A stretch of DNA of 23,123 nucleotides from Magicicada cassinii. Taxonomy: Eukaryota; Arthropoda; Insecta; Hemiptera; Cicadidae. The stretch covers positions 1 to 23,123 of the forward strand of contig JAOXNS010033338.1 in the NCBI GenBank assembly GCA_028571305.1, in the 5' to 3' direction. Of this stretch, positions 11,774 through 20,271 are shown piece by piece (position 1 is the first letter of the stretch; each line of letters opens with the position of its first letter). The notes beneath the pieces were generated by a model. The model had not been told where the DNA came from and made no database searches. It was given only the letters and a program-made list of their open reading frames with translations. The translations under genes were made by a program, and so were the position numbers.

Positions 11774-11895
11774 TATTGATAGTTATTTTCTGAAAATCAA
11801 GATTAGTACTTGATTATTGACTATTATTGATTAGTGCTTATGATATTAAATTGAAAATATAGATAATCGTCAAAATATTGATTACCATTATTGAT
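11774..11895. promoter_or_regulatory. Cluster of TATTGAY motifs (Onecut/Cut-like sites)
   Basis: Within 122 bases TATTGAT occurs at 11774, 11825, 11876 and 11889, and TATTGAC at about 11815. The sites at 11815, 11825 and 11876 continue as ATTGACT or ATTGATT and fit the Onecut/HNF6 consensus core ATTGAYT. The known rule is that homotypic clusters of this kind can mark enhancers. The sequence is very AT-rich, so low complexity is the competing explanation. Confidence 0.3.
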
Positions 11896-13430
11896 ATAAT
11901 GAGAACCCGTGTCTGCACAAATCGTGTTTACTGCAAGAATCAGGCTATAATTACTTTAATGAGAGTAGTTCAAGCTTGGAGGTTGTCAGTAACAGCGCAA
12001 CAGCGCGGTAACATAACGCTTCGGGAAGTAATACCTATAATATTTTACGTAACAGCGGATTATTAGTTCCTCTGCAACAGATTAGTCCAGTTGCAGTAAT
12101 AAATAAAGGGAGTCTCAGTGTTTAATAAGCATCTTTCTGTCTCTCTGTATCTTGATGTATTCGTCGGAGTTACTGCAAGCCCGGTGGGTAGAGAAACTGG
12201 TCCGACCAGTTTTGAGGCAGCATTATCTGGTACTAGAGCAATATTGTAATTGACAAAATAAAATGTCAGAATCAGAGCAATCAGATGGTTGTGTGATACT
12301 CATTGTTATACGCCTTTTTTTTTTAGCGAACGCGTATTTAGCTTTTTCTGACCCTCTGACCCGTGTCCATTGTTGCTGATCATGATAATGGAATTTGATT
12401 CCGTCATCAGTAAAGGCAGCGTGCGCGAGCGTGTATTAATGTTACGAAAGCAATCAACTGGAGCTGTTGTGAGTGACAATATGTCGAATCTATGTACTTT
12501 GTAATTATAAATTTTTATTAAGACAAACAATTTTTTATTAATTTTATTCTCCTTCTGCTTTTCCACGGCGCGCCGATGCTTCATTTTTCACTTGGTCCAT
12601 ACTGTATTCTTTATCTGGCAACTTCTCTGCATTCATCGTCTATACGTGTTTATTGTACCGACTCCGATTAATCTATTAGTTAAGTCTGAATATTTGTAAG
12701 TTTCCTAATGTCAGAATTTTCTTATCAAAATCGTCATTAACAACAAAGCACTAGAACAACTTTAGCCAATTTAACATGTATTTCGCGATCTAACGACAAT
12801 AAGGATAGTAAACAAATAATAATTTCGGATGAATTTTTTGTAGTAAATTTTGCTACATTTATTTAAAAAAATAGTATGTTCTTTACATTATTTGCTGTAC
12901 CGTCAGTTCACTTACATGATTTTTTTTTAGATATTGTGCGGCATATAATAGGCTATGTCCCGTAGAGATATATGCAGTGTACCTTAACGACAATCCAAAT
13001 AGCCTAATATTATTATTTCTCACTACTTGTATATATTTTTTAGATGTTTGTAAAATTACTGTTACTTCATACTTCATGACATCTTGAAATTATTCCTACT
13101 GAATTAAGATGTTATGCATTTGATATACAGTAGCAGTCAAACATCAGTACTGTGAGTGTCATGTCATACATAACTAATACATCACTCATTGTAAAACTAT
13201 TCAGAAACCATTGGTTGGATCTAGGGGGGGAGGTATTCGGTTGGTCGCTAAGTCCTGGTATCCACTGAAACAAAGACCCACAGATGTGTAATATAAACAC
13301 CAGGTTTTGTGCCTTTTAATGTAATAACCATTTTAATTTTATCGATTTTCCTTCCTCAGCAATGAGATTCAAAACTACTTTCCAGAAAGTTGCAACGAAT
13401 TAAATTTTGAATTCGAGATACATTCACACA
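11896..13430. other. Spacer, no gene seen
   Basis: No gene supported. It contains the palindrome at 12194-12212, a T10 run near 12307 and a G7 run at 13224-13230. The 92-codon minus frame at 12306-12584 is Lys/Asn/Ser-rich and looks random. Confidence 0.5.
12194..12212. repeat. 19-nt odd palindrome, 9-bp arms
   Basis: AAACTGGTC-C-GACCAGTTT: the arms at 12194-12202 and 12204-12212 are perfectly complementary around one central C. The pair CTGG-N5-CCAG satisfies the loose CNRG-N5/6-CNRG pattern known for CP2/LSF-type factors. It could be a dimer binding site. It is too short to be a transposon end pair. Confidence 0.8.
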
Positions 13431-14740
13431 TTCGGTAAGTTCCGGTACGTTGCCAGTAAAACTAAGGGTGATATTACGCGTAGCTGTAATTCTGGTTTCA
13501 ATATTACATTCTGACTTTTCGATTTATTGTACGCTATTCTCCACATCATATTTGTGTGTAAAAGTATGTTTTTCTTTGATTTAAGTGAAAAAGTACCATA
13601 TATTTGTTACCAACTCATACTTAACGACTTACTTTATCCTCTGTCGACACCAACGTCCACCAGTTTATGCAAAAAAGACGGGTACAACCATTGCACTGTA
13701 ATGAATAGTATCGTGAATTCCATAAGTATAAAAATGTCATAGTTTAGTTTCTGAATGTGCTTAGTTAGTGTAATTTAGTTTTTAAATACTTAATTTTCGT
13801 TTCACTTCAATAAAGCTTATTATACTTAGGCTATATAACACTGGGTCCTCCGAAAGTTACCGTCCTTCGAGGTACGATGGGTCGCGGACTTGAAGAGACT
13901 GAGAACAGCTTATTTAGAGGCGAAGTAGGCATACTAGAGGTTGAAATTGGCTACGTACATACTGCGTTTCATTCAAAGTTGTATCCAGGTCAATCACATT
14001 ATTTATTAAAAATAAAGGCATTGAATGTGCAATATATTTTTAATATTTCGTTAGCGTCATTGTTTTGCTGTTTACAGATTTTTGATTCCAAATTTAGAAC
14101 TTTCCAGCCTTATTTATTACAATTGATCTGTAATTTATTCAAATATTAACTACTGGTGCTCGTGTTCTAGAATTTCAGTTTATCATCAACGGAAGAACAT
14201 AATTGGCAGCAGAAGAAAGTCGTGTATTTCATCGAGTACTGAAAGTAGTATCATATGTGACAACAAATGCATTAACATTTACATTACAACCGTATGTTAG
14301 CCTCTAGATTTACTTAAATTTAAAAGATCAGGAAGAAGAAAATGATTATAGAGCCAAAATTTTTTATTACAAACTACGTACTCAAGTAAAACGTTCTGAC
14401 CAATGCATATAAATTTATCAAAGACAAAGTTTTTGATTCATAAACAAATGAATTGCACATGTAAATTTTTCATTGGAATTTCGTGGGTGCAAGTTAGTCA
14501 GTGCCGTCTTTTGCACGCTTAAGCATATTACATTTCGTAAAGCTATTATGTGGACTCGTTTTAGTGTATTTATAAGGAAACTATATTCATACATTTTTGG
14601 AAGTTCACATAAGCTCGCCAAGCTTAAATGAACTAGTCTGAGTTAAGTTTCACCATTATCATACATCGTTTGTGTTAGTAAATGTTTTCTCCTGGCATTC
14701 TTGTCTTAACACATGTATACAACTTAAAACGTTTATGATG
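13431..14740. other. Spacer with isolated splice-like motifs
   Basis: A strong donor-like TTCG|GTAAGT lies at 13431-13440, and an acceptor-like TTTTGCTGTTTACAG ends near 14079. They are in the wrong order to define an exon with each other. The 90-codon plus frame at 13877-14149 has a plausible-looking N-terminal third but no family resemblance and crosses AT-rich DNA. No gene is called. Confidence 0.4.
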
Positions 14741-14753
14741 TTTGAAACATGGT

Positions 14754-14775
14754 CTGATTTTGTTACAGGTGAGTG
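14754..14775 (+). promoter_or_regulatory. Juxtaposed 3'/5' splice motif (candidate recursive-splice ratchet point)
   Basis: Reading on the plus strand, TCTGATTTTGTTACAG runs straight into GTGAGTG, so AG at 14767-14768 abuts GT at 14769-14770. Ratchet points in long insect introns have this architecture: a pyrimidine-rich tract, then AG followed at once by GTRAGT. The tract here is only moderately pyrimidine-rich. A possible branch sequence CTTAAC lies at about 14704-14709. My estimate from composition is that CAGGTRAGT occurs about 0.25 times by chance in both strands of this window. Confidence 0.25.
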
Positions 14776-15154
14776 TTGGCTGTAACCATTTTGACCACTG
14801 ATGAATGCATAAATCAATTTGTGTGTTTCATGTACACACAAAATGCTCTCATTTCTGCGAATAAGGTAACTACATAAAACTGATTGTTCTTTTTTGTGTC
14901 ATTGGTAATACCATCTTGATAGGGATTTACTATCTTAAATACCACTTTCACTTATTAGTTAGGGTTCACATTGTTGTACAAGTGTTAAAGTTATTTGGTA
15001 ACCCGTGTTTCTACACATAAATATAGTTGACAATTTGGTGATAATTTAGAAGCATTGACGTAATTCTAGAGATTAGAATTATTATTTGAGTATGTCTTGA
15101 CCTTGCACATGTAATCGAAAAGCTGGAAAAGCAGACTGATAAAATGATTTCATA
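14776..15154. other. Spacer, no gene seen
   Basis: AT-rich unique sequence with no supportable features. Confidence 0.5.
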
Positions 15155-15193
15155 CGCGCGAATGTGTGTGTGTTTAAAAAGGTAATTCGCGCG
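15155..15193. repeat. 9-bp GC-rich inverted repeat
   Basis: CGCGCGAAT (15155-15163) and ATTCGCGCG (15185-15193) are exactly complementary and separated by 21 nt that include (GT)5. Two CGCGCG hexamers in DNA of about 35% GC are rare, so a matched pair is notable. It may form a stem or be a paired protein site. Confidence 0.8.
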
Positions 15194-15233
15194 GTTAAGG
15201 TAAATTACTGTAGACATTTAACTGTATGAGTGT

Positions 15234-15242
15234 GGGGGGGGG
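15234..15242 (+). repeat. G9 homopolymer
   Basis: Nine consecutive G in AT-rich sequence. One of several G runs in the window. Confidence 0.9.
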
Positions 15243-15479
15243 AGACACTGGTATATCTATATTCAGTTTATTAACACCAGAAATTCTTTGTTCCTTCCGT
15301 TTTTAACATATCGGTGCGTTGCATTGTAGACGTCTTGTTTTACTTTAGAGAAATAAAGTTGTTTATCGAAAATATAGAAGCGACCTATTTACACAATATT
15401 ATATATTCTGCCATACCAGCACTGTGTAATTAATTTTTGATGTAATTGACTTCTGTGGCCTTGTTTTTAAGCAATTTAA

Positions 15480-15930
15480 GATTGAACAGTGTTCCGGTTG
15501 CGGGCGAGAAAGATGCCAGTCGATTAACGGAGAGTACAATGCTTGTAGGAGTGAAACGGCCGATCGGTTTCTTATTAACAGTCTTCTCTCTTCCTGTACG
15601 TTATATCGAGAACATCGATTAAGAATCAGCTGGCAAGAAATATCGTTAATTACGCGAGTACGATACAATGAAGTGGGGTAATTCGCGATCGCAGGAACGC
15701 CGTGTTTAAATTGAATTGCCATTGGGTTAATGAAGCGACTAATTCTGGTTTGGCTGTAGGCAACGCAGGATGACTACATGCCTGAGCAGTCTGATCGGCA
15801 GGCAGTGGCAGGGTCATCGTCTTACCGAATAACATTTAACAGCGACGTGCAAGAGATATAATTAACATTGTCATCGTATACTACTAACACTGTACAAGTT
15901 TGGGCGGGGCGGGCAAAGGGAACGTTTTCG
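15480..15930. promoter_or_regulatory. GC-raised high-complexity block, candidate regulatory element
   Basis: GC is 164 of 360 bases (46%) in 15481-15840. The block carries the 8-bp palindromes CCGATCGG (15560-15567) and GCGATCGC (15685-15692), several TTAAT/TAATTA homeodomain-type cores, and a perfect GC box at the right end. Minus-strand frames of 107 and 61 codons overlap here and match no family I know. A conserved enhancer is one reading and an old element is another. No splice-bounded exon is evident. Confidence 0.3.
15902..15914 (+). promoter_or_regulatory. GC box (Sp1/KLF-type site)
   Basis: GGGCGGGGCGGGC contains the exact Sp/KLF core GGGCGGGGC and a second overlapping GGGCGG-like copy. 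It stands out strongly from the surrounding composition. There is no TATA or initiator at a sensible distance. Confidence 0.5.
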
Positions 15931-17300
15931 AATTATGTTGCAGACGTGTTCGTATTAAACTGTCATACACAGAGATTGTTGTTATTGAATTACGGGCCCG
16001 ATGTGAAGCCAACCAGACATTCGTAGAATGCCGTCTTCAAATAAGGTTGCAGCTAAAAAGTTGTTCCAAGAGACTAGCAGCTGGCAATCATATAATTTAA
16101 TGCATTTGATTCGAATTAATAAAAAAAAAACCTTTTTGAAAACAAAACGATGACGTTTGCTTTTCCCGGTCAGACTTCGGTGAGTGGTGGAGAAATGAAC
16201 AAGAGTGTCTGTATAATTATTTTATACTACATAAATATATAACAAAATTCGATATGAGGCGATCTGCGGAAAATAAAGAAAGATGTTTAACTTATCTATC
16301 CTTATTTACGTAAGCAGGAGTATATAATCAACGTTTTATAAATATGGCATCTTGCATATGGGGTCGAAAACTGACTGTATCTAAAAATATATTAGGCCTA
16401 GAGAAAATTCGAATAAGTAACCAACAGCCAACGCTACCATTCGACAAAGAATTGAAATGTACAAGTGTGACGCAGTTGTCATAATAACTACCTTGAAGTG
16501 GAAGTGGACAGATTACGTTGCAAGAATAACTGAGTATCATTAAACTGTACGTTCGACATGTTGAATGTTGATCCTAGTCTGTTTAATGTTGTGATTAACA
16601 GTCCGTAATGTGAACTCAAAACAGTATTACATATATTGATTCTAATTTACTAACTACATGGTAGAGGCATTTCGTTAGGTATTCTTATTTTCATTTTCAT
16701 TTTCATTTCATTCTATGTTGACTACAGAGATTCAAGTAGCACTTTAATCGTTTATCTAAAGTAGATCTAATACAGTGTTAACGGCCAGAAGTAAGGTGAC
16801 AAATGGTCTGGGCGTCGCAACAGAAAACCACTGTTCCGAAGTGAAACCTTGTGTTTCATAATACGTAATGGAGGTCTTTATAAATGTCCCATTGCAATGA
16901 ACTACCGCACCTACGCAAGTGAAAGGTTAGTGCGGAATGGCGCTAGGTTAGGACAATAACCCGCAGCGTTCTATTTCAATTTATTTCAGTAAATAAATTG
17001 ACAGACATTAACCTTAAGTCCGTAAAAGGGTGACCTGAACTCAGTAAGGTAAATAAAATACATATATACATTCAATTTATAATTCAGAGCAAGGAGTAAC
17101 AGAGTCGGTTGTTATTTATAATTCATATGCGTTCGTTCAAAGTGTTACAAAGAAAGTAAAATAGTGTAAGAGCGGTTTTAGAGGTATTATTAGCGCGGAA
17201 AAAGGTAATAAATATAAATTTTACCGAGATTACTCAACGCAGCATAACAATAGATTACAGTTAGCAGAGGTACGGCTATTGTAGGCATATATTTCTAATG
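15931..17300. other. Spacer, no gene seen
   Basis: Mostly AT-rich. It contains an A10 run near 16121-16130 and the hexamer tandem at 16687-16709. One TAGGCCTA octamer lies at 16393-16400. No gene is supported. Confidence 0.5.
16687..16709 (+). repeat. (ATTTTC)3.8 tandem repeat
   Basis: Three exact ATTTTC units followed by ATTTC. A simple hexanucleotide microsatellite. Confidence 0.9.
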
Positions 17301-17307
17301 TTAACAG

Positions 17308-17460
17308 CCACCCCATATAGGGTGGGCAACCCCCATTACGCACAACACATTTGCTCCATTTAGTTAGTTTATGTTGTCATTGCTTCGCTATGCACGAAAC
17401 CTTGCCCACCTTTCCTTCTGTTACTCGCCGCCCATCGACCGTAACATTAACGGTAATGTT
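17308..17460. repeat. Group of short inverted repeats
   Basis: Three perfect structures fall within 153 bases: CCACCC/GGGTGG (17308-17313 with 17320-17325), GGTGGGCAA/TTGCCCACC (17321-17329 with 17402-17410, 72-nt spacer) and AACATTA/TAATGTT (17443-17449 with 17454-17460, 4-nt loop). The first two share bases and could be alternative foldings. No RNA family is recognised. Confidence 0.6.
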
Positions 17461-18589
17461 CTCGTTATCTGTGAAATTATTTCTTCCGTAAGGAAATGTA
17501 TTCTAACGAGATTTCATTAGGTGCAGAAAATGTGTTGTTTGTACCGACGGTACCGTAGATAGAGCTTTATTAACCCGTGCACGATTTTATCCCGATCTAT
17601 TTAATTTGTTTCATCAGTAAGTTTAGATATTCACAGCCAGAAGTTAACATGTTTTATTCATGCATGTGGTACTGGACTGAAGGTAGCGTCATATCGTATA
17701 TTCACTAAGCAAACTTCTCTTGGCTTTATGGAGTAAACTTAAAATTATAGAACAGGTTAAAGTGAACAATTTTGCTGTGGATTTTGTTATGCAGTCGATA
17801 TAATTAACTATATGATTAACAGTGAGAGCAAATATACTGTTGACATTGATGCTGCTTGAAAATGTCTCTCCATATTCATCCGTAGAAATAGTTGTGTTGG
17901 ATTTTATGGCTTTGTACAAACCGTGAGTATAGATTTTCGTCTTTTATCTTGAAAGTTTACAGACGATGATCTCGGGAAACAAATTTATGCCACTTGTATT
18001 CTAACAATATAGTCACAAGAAATCTAAATATTGTGATCATTTTACCTAAGCAAAATAAACGCATGCATCTGAACTTTTCAAGCAATTCAGTATTTCCTTA
18101 TGTAGGCCTATATAGTGTGCCTCCTTTTTCGAATTGTTGTGTAGTACTATGTATGCTGAATAATTATTTGGACCAACCAGACAGAATCAAGGCGAAAAGA
18201 GAAATTGTTTGTACAAGTGAAGGCAGACTAAGATTGTACACAAATTTGAAAATGTAATGCCAAAAATTGCGCAGCTTGAAGCAAAACTCCGAAAAAAAAT
18301 AAAGGATTATAATCATCTGTAACACTTCTAGAGTTGTCAACAGAAAGCCAATGAAGACTACTGTGAGTAGTGGACAATCAGACCAGTGGGTATGAACTAA
18401 CACGATTAATTTTAATCCTGTAACACTAAATTATTATTGTAAATGATAAAACTGTAAATGTACAACGTTAATTAAAATAGTCATCAGATATTTCATTAAA
18501 TTAAGTCGATTATTTACGATAAGTTATAGGAGATATTACGTTTAAAATACATTTCCCATTTTAAATTTAAAGTCGTCGAGGGAATGGAC
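17461..18589. other. Spacer, no gene seen
   Basis: AT-rich. One TAGGCCTA octamer lies at 18103-18110. The 76-, 87- and 79-codon frames here are AT-driven and without recognisable content. Confidence 0.5.
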
Positions 18590-18930
18590 GCAGAGGTATT
18601 ATTTCAAACACGCTCTCTTTAAAATGCAAATTGGACACGAAAGTAGCTCGATTACCCTGTGTCAGTCAACGGCGGCGCCGAGCTGCATGCACGCACCAGT
18701 TGGGAGCCCACCCTTTGCTTGCTTATACGTAAATGTTTTATTCTCAGTAAACAGTCTTCACGAATCCTTTTGTCACAGGCCAAACAGCAATTATTCTCTA
18801 AGCGCTTTTACATTAAACAACACAAAGAGGATTTGCGACGTTCAGGTCTTTTCGTTCTTTTCCAGAGGCAGTTTATCTTTACTTTGTCAGCTTTACGTTG
18901 CCCTGTTTTGGAATGAAAGTACAACGACGT
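18590..18930. promoter_or_regulatory. Candidate regulatory block with POU octamer and a CpG-rich peak
   Basis: The block opens with a perfect POU octamer ATGCAAAT at 18624-18631. It then peaks at 39 of 60 bases GC (65%) in 18661-18720, including GGCGGCGCCG, and has an exact TCAGTC initiator match at 18662-18667 without a TATA box. The rest is complex sequence ending near a TAATTA core at about 18931. Two overlapping plus-strand frames (102 and 85 codons) cross it with no family resemblance. It may be an enhancer or a TATA-less promoter; I cannot tell which. Confidence 0.3.
18624..18631 (+). promoter_or_regulatory. POU octamer ATGCAAAT
   Basis: An exact match to the octamer known to bind POU-domain factors. 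One occurrence of an 8-mer in 23 kb of AT-rich DNA is not rare, so its value comes from the GC-rich block next to it. Confidence 0.4.
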
Positions 18931-19567
18931 AATTAACAGAGCGTACTTAACATTTGTAAAAGAAAATAGATTGAATATTTTCCATTGTTGTTAAAACGGA
19001 TAATTAATATGTAGTTCGTGACTGGTACGTATTCTCTGCAAGATTGCCGCTGGAGGAACAGTTTGGAACAAGTATCTTAGGGAGAATAGTTAGCAGTGAC
19101 GGGTGTGTCGTCTGAAATTTTCGGCAGTTAATTTCAAACACGCTGTTGTCATCTGAAATTAGCTGTTAGAACCGAGGATAAAACGCTGATTTTGAAACGG
19201 TGGCTTAACGAACAGCTATTAGGTTAGTCTGTATCTAGCTTTATTTCATTATTATGAACAGTAGCGTCCGCTGGAACAGAGTACAGTCCTAAATTTTTGT
19301 CATGAGCAAATGTCTTCTTAATCTATTTTGTTCTCTGATAAATCTGCCAATAGGACGTATTATTAGTAATGGTGCAAATTTAGGACGATTTCGTGCTTTT
19401 TTAATGAAATCGGTTGAGAAAGTAAGCGCTGACGTTTTAATTTTAACCGGTCCTTCTAAAAATGATTTTTATAGCGGTTCCACCAAACTGTGTTTTTAAG
19501 TGGTTTTTATCAATACCGTTATCGAACATGTGAAATACTCTCCCCAAAGGGGCACAACGAACCTCAT
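18931..19567. other. Spacer with a loose direct duplication
   Basis: TGTCGTCTGAAATT (19106-19119) and TGTCATCTGAAATT (19147-19160) are a 14-base repeat with one mismatch and a 41-base period. The 14-mer ATTTCAAACACGCT at 19131-19144 also occurs at 18601-18614. The 65-codon plus frame at 19302-19499 is not recognisable. No gene is called. Confidence 0.5.
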
Positions 19568-19594
19568 ATGACATATGGTACACATGACATATGG
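19568..19594 (+). repeat. Short tandem, ATGACATATGG x2
   Basis: Exact 11-base copies at 19568-19578 and 19584-19594, with a 16-base period. Each includes the palindromic CATATG. Confidence 0.8.
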
Positions 19595-19705
19595 CACTTT
19601 TTAGACAACACTAATTAGTCGTGACGCATTGTTCGTAGTGGACATAATTAATATGAAAGGAAAGCGTGTCGTTTATTGATTCCGTAAAAAAGTGTGAGAC
19701 GGTTC

Positions 19706-19753
19706 CACGTGCTTTATGTCGACAGTAGTTTGTTGACTCCGCAACACGTGTTG
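19706..19753. promoter_or_regulatory. Paired CACGTG E-boxes
   Basis: CACGTG occurs at 19706-19711 and 19745-19750. The second is centred in a 12-bp perfect palindrome CAACACGTGTTG (19742-19753). I noticed no other CACGTG in the window. E-boxes of this type bind bHLH dimers, including CLOCK/CYCLE. Function here is unknown. Confidence 0.35.
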
Positions 19754-19812
19754 TTGATCACATAAATCGCTCTTCCACCTAAGTACATCACCGATAGGTT
19801 TAGAACGGTACT

Positions 19813-19820
19813 AGAAGGTA
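19813..19820. repeat. Left 8-bp target-site duplication (AGAAGGTA)
   Basis: Identical to 19,820's counterpart on the right at 20264-20271, immediately flanking the two CAG...CTG termini. Eight bases is the diagnostic duplication length of the hAT superfamily. Confidence 0.9.
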
Positions 19821-20263
19821 CAGTGGCGTATCTAGAATTTGGTATTGGGGGGGGGGACCAGTCGAGTCGGCTTCATACAAAATAAAAATCAAGTTAGGAC
19901 TAATCAATGTTATTATGTTTAAATTGGTTGAAAAACGTATGAAACATCCTGAAATCAGTCTCAGTTAAGTAAATGGTAATAACAAAATAACAATACGCGT
20001 AATTGAAACATTCTTTATAAGATACCTATTGATTGAATTGATTTTCCTATCTTTCATATTTCAAACGTATACGCAAGTGCTGTGTAATAAACCTGTTTGT
20101 GTATTTAACAAAGAGCATACCTGTTTATTAGCGTTCACAGCTGAAAAACTAACAAAATAAAACTAAAAGTTAAGAGAGTAAAACAGTTCGTCAACTTTTT
20201 TCTACCCTCTTGGGGGGGGGGGGTCCTGTCTAGTTCGTCCCCCCCCCCGTAAATAGGGCCCTG
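19821..20263. mobile_element. Non-autonomous hAT-superfamily DNA transposon (MITE-like), 443 bp
   Basis: The left end is CAGTGGCGTATCTAG. The right end, read inward on the other strand, is CAGGGCCCTATTTAC. These match at 10 of 15 positions, and both start with CAG. Each end then carries a run of exactly ten G reading inward (19847-19856 on the left; the complement of C10 at 20239-20248 on the right). The insertion is flanked by a perfect 8-bp duplication. Inside are about 350 bases of AT-rich sequence with no transposase frame, so the element would depend on a transposase supplied elsewhere. Ends of the CAGTGGCGTA type followed by G runs are familiar to me from small hAT-like elements of animals; this is memory, not a search. 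The family name is unknown. The intact duplication argues that insertion is not extremely old. Confidence 0.88.
20212..20248. repeat. G12...C10 hairpin inside the right end of the hAT element
   Basis: G12 (20212-20223), a 15-nt loop and C10 (20239-20248) can form a stem of ten G:C pairs. The same C10 is also the inverted-repeat partner of the left-end G10, so two pairings compete. Subterminal hairpins are a known trait of several small hAT-like elements. Confidence 0.7.
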
Positions 20264-20271
20264 AGAAGGTA
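20264..20271. repeat. Right 8-bp target-site duplication (AGAAGGTA)
   Basis: A perfect copy of 19813-19820, directly abutting the CTG end of the element. The base on either side differs between the two copies, so the duplication is exactly eight. Confidence 0.9.

Noticed and set aside
13264-13297. Minus-strand TATA-like TTTATATTA with TCAGTG about 30 bases downstream
   Set aside because: The TATA is weak and no MTE or DPE follows. Such pairs are expected by chance at this AT content.
15399-15722. 107-codon minus frame
   Set aside because: It overlaps a 61-codon frame in another phase of the same strand, has no recognisable domain and no splice boundaries. The GC-raised block lengthens chance frames.
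18624-18932. 102- and 85-codon plus frames over the POU-octamer block
   Set aside because: Two different frames over the same bases, neither with a family signature. More likely a by-product of the GC peak.
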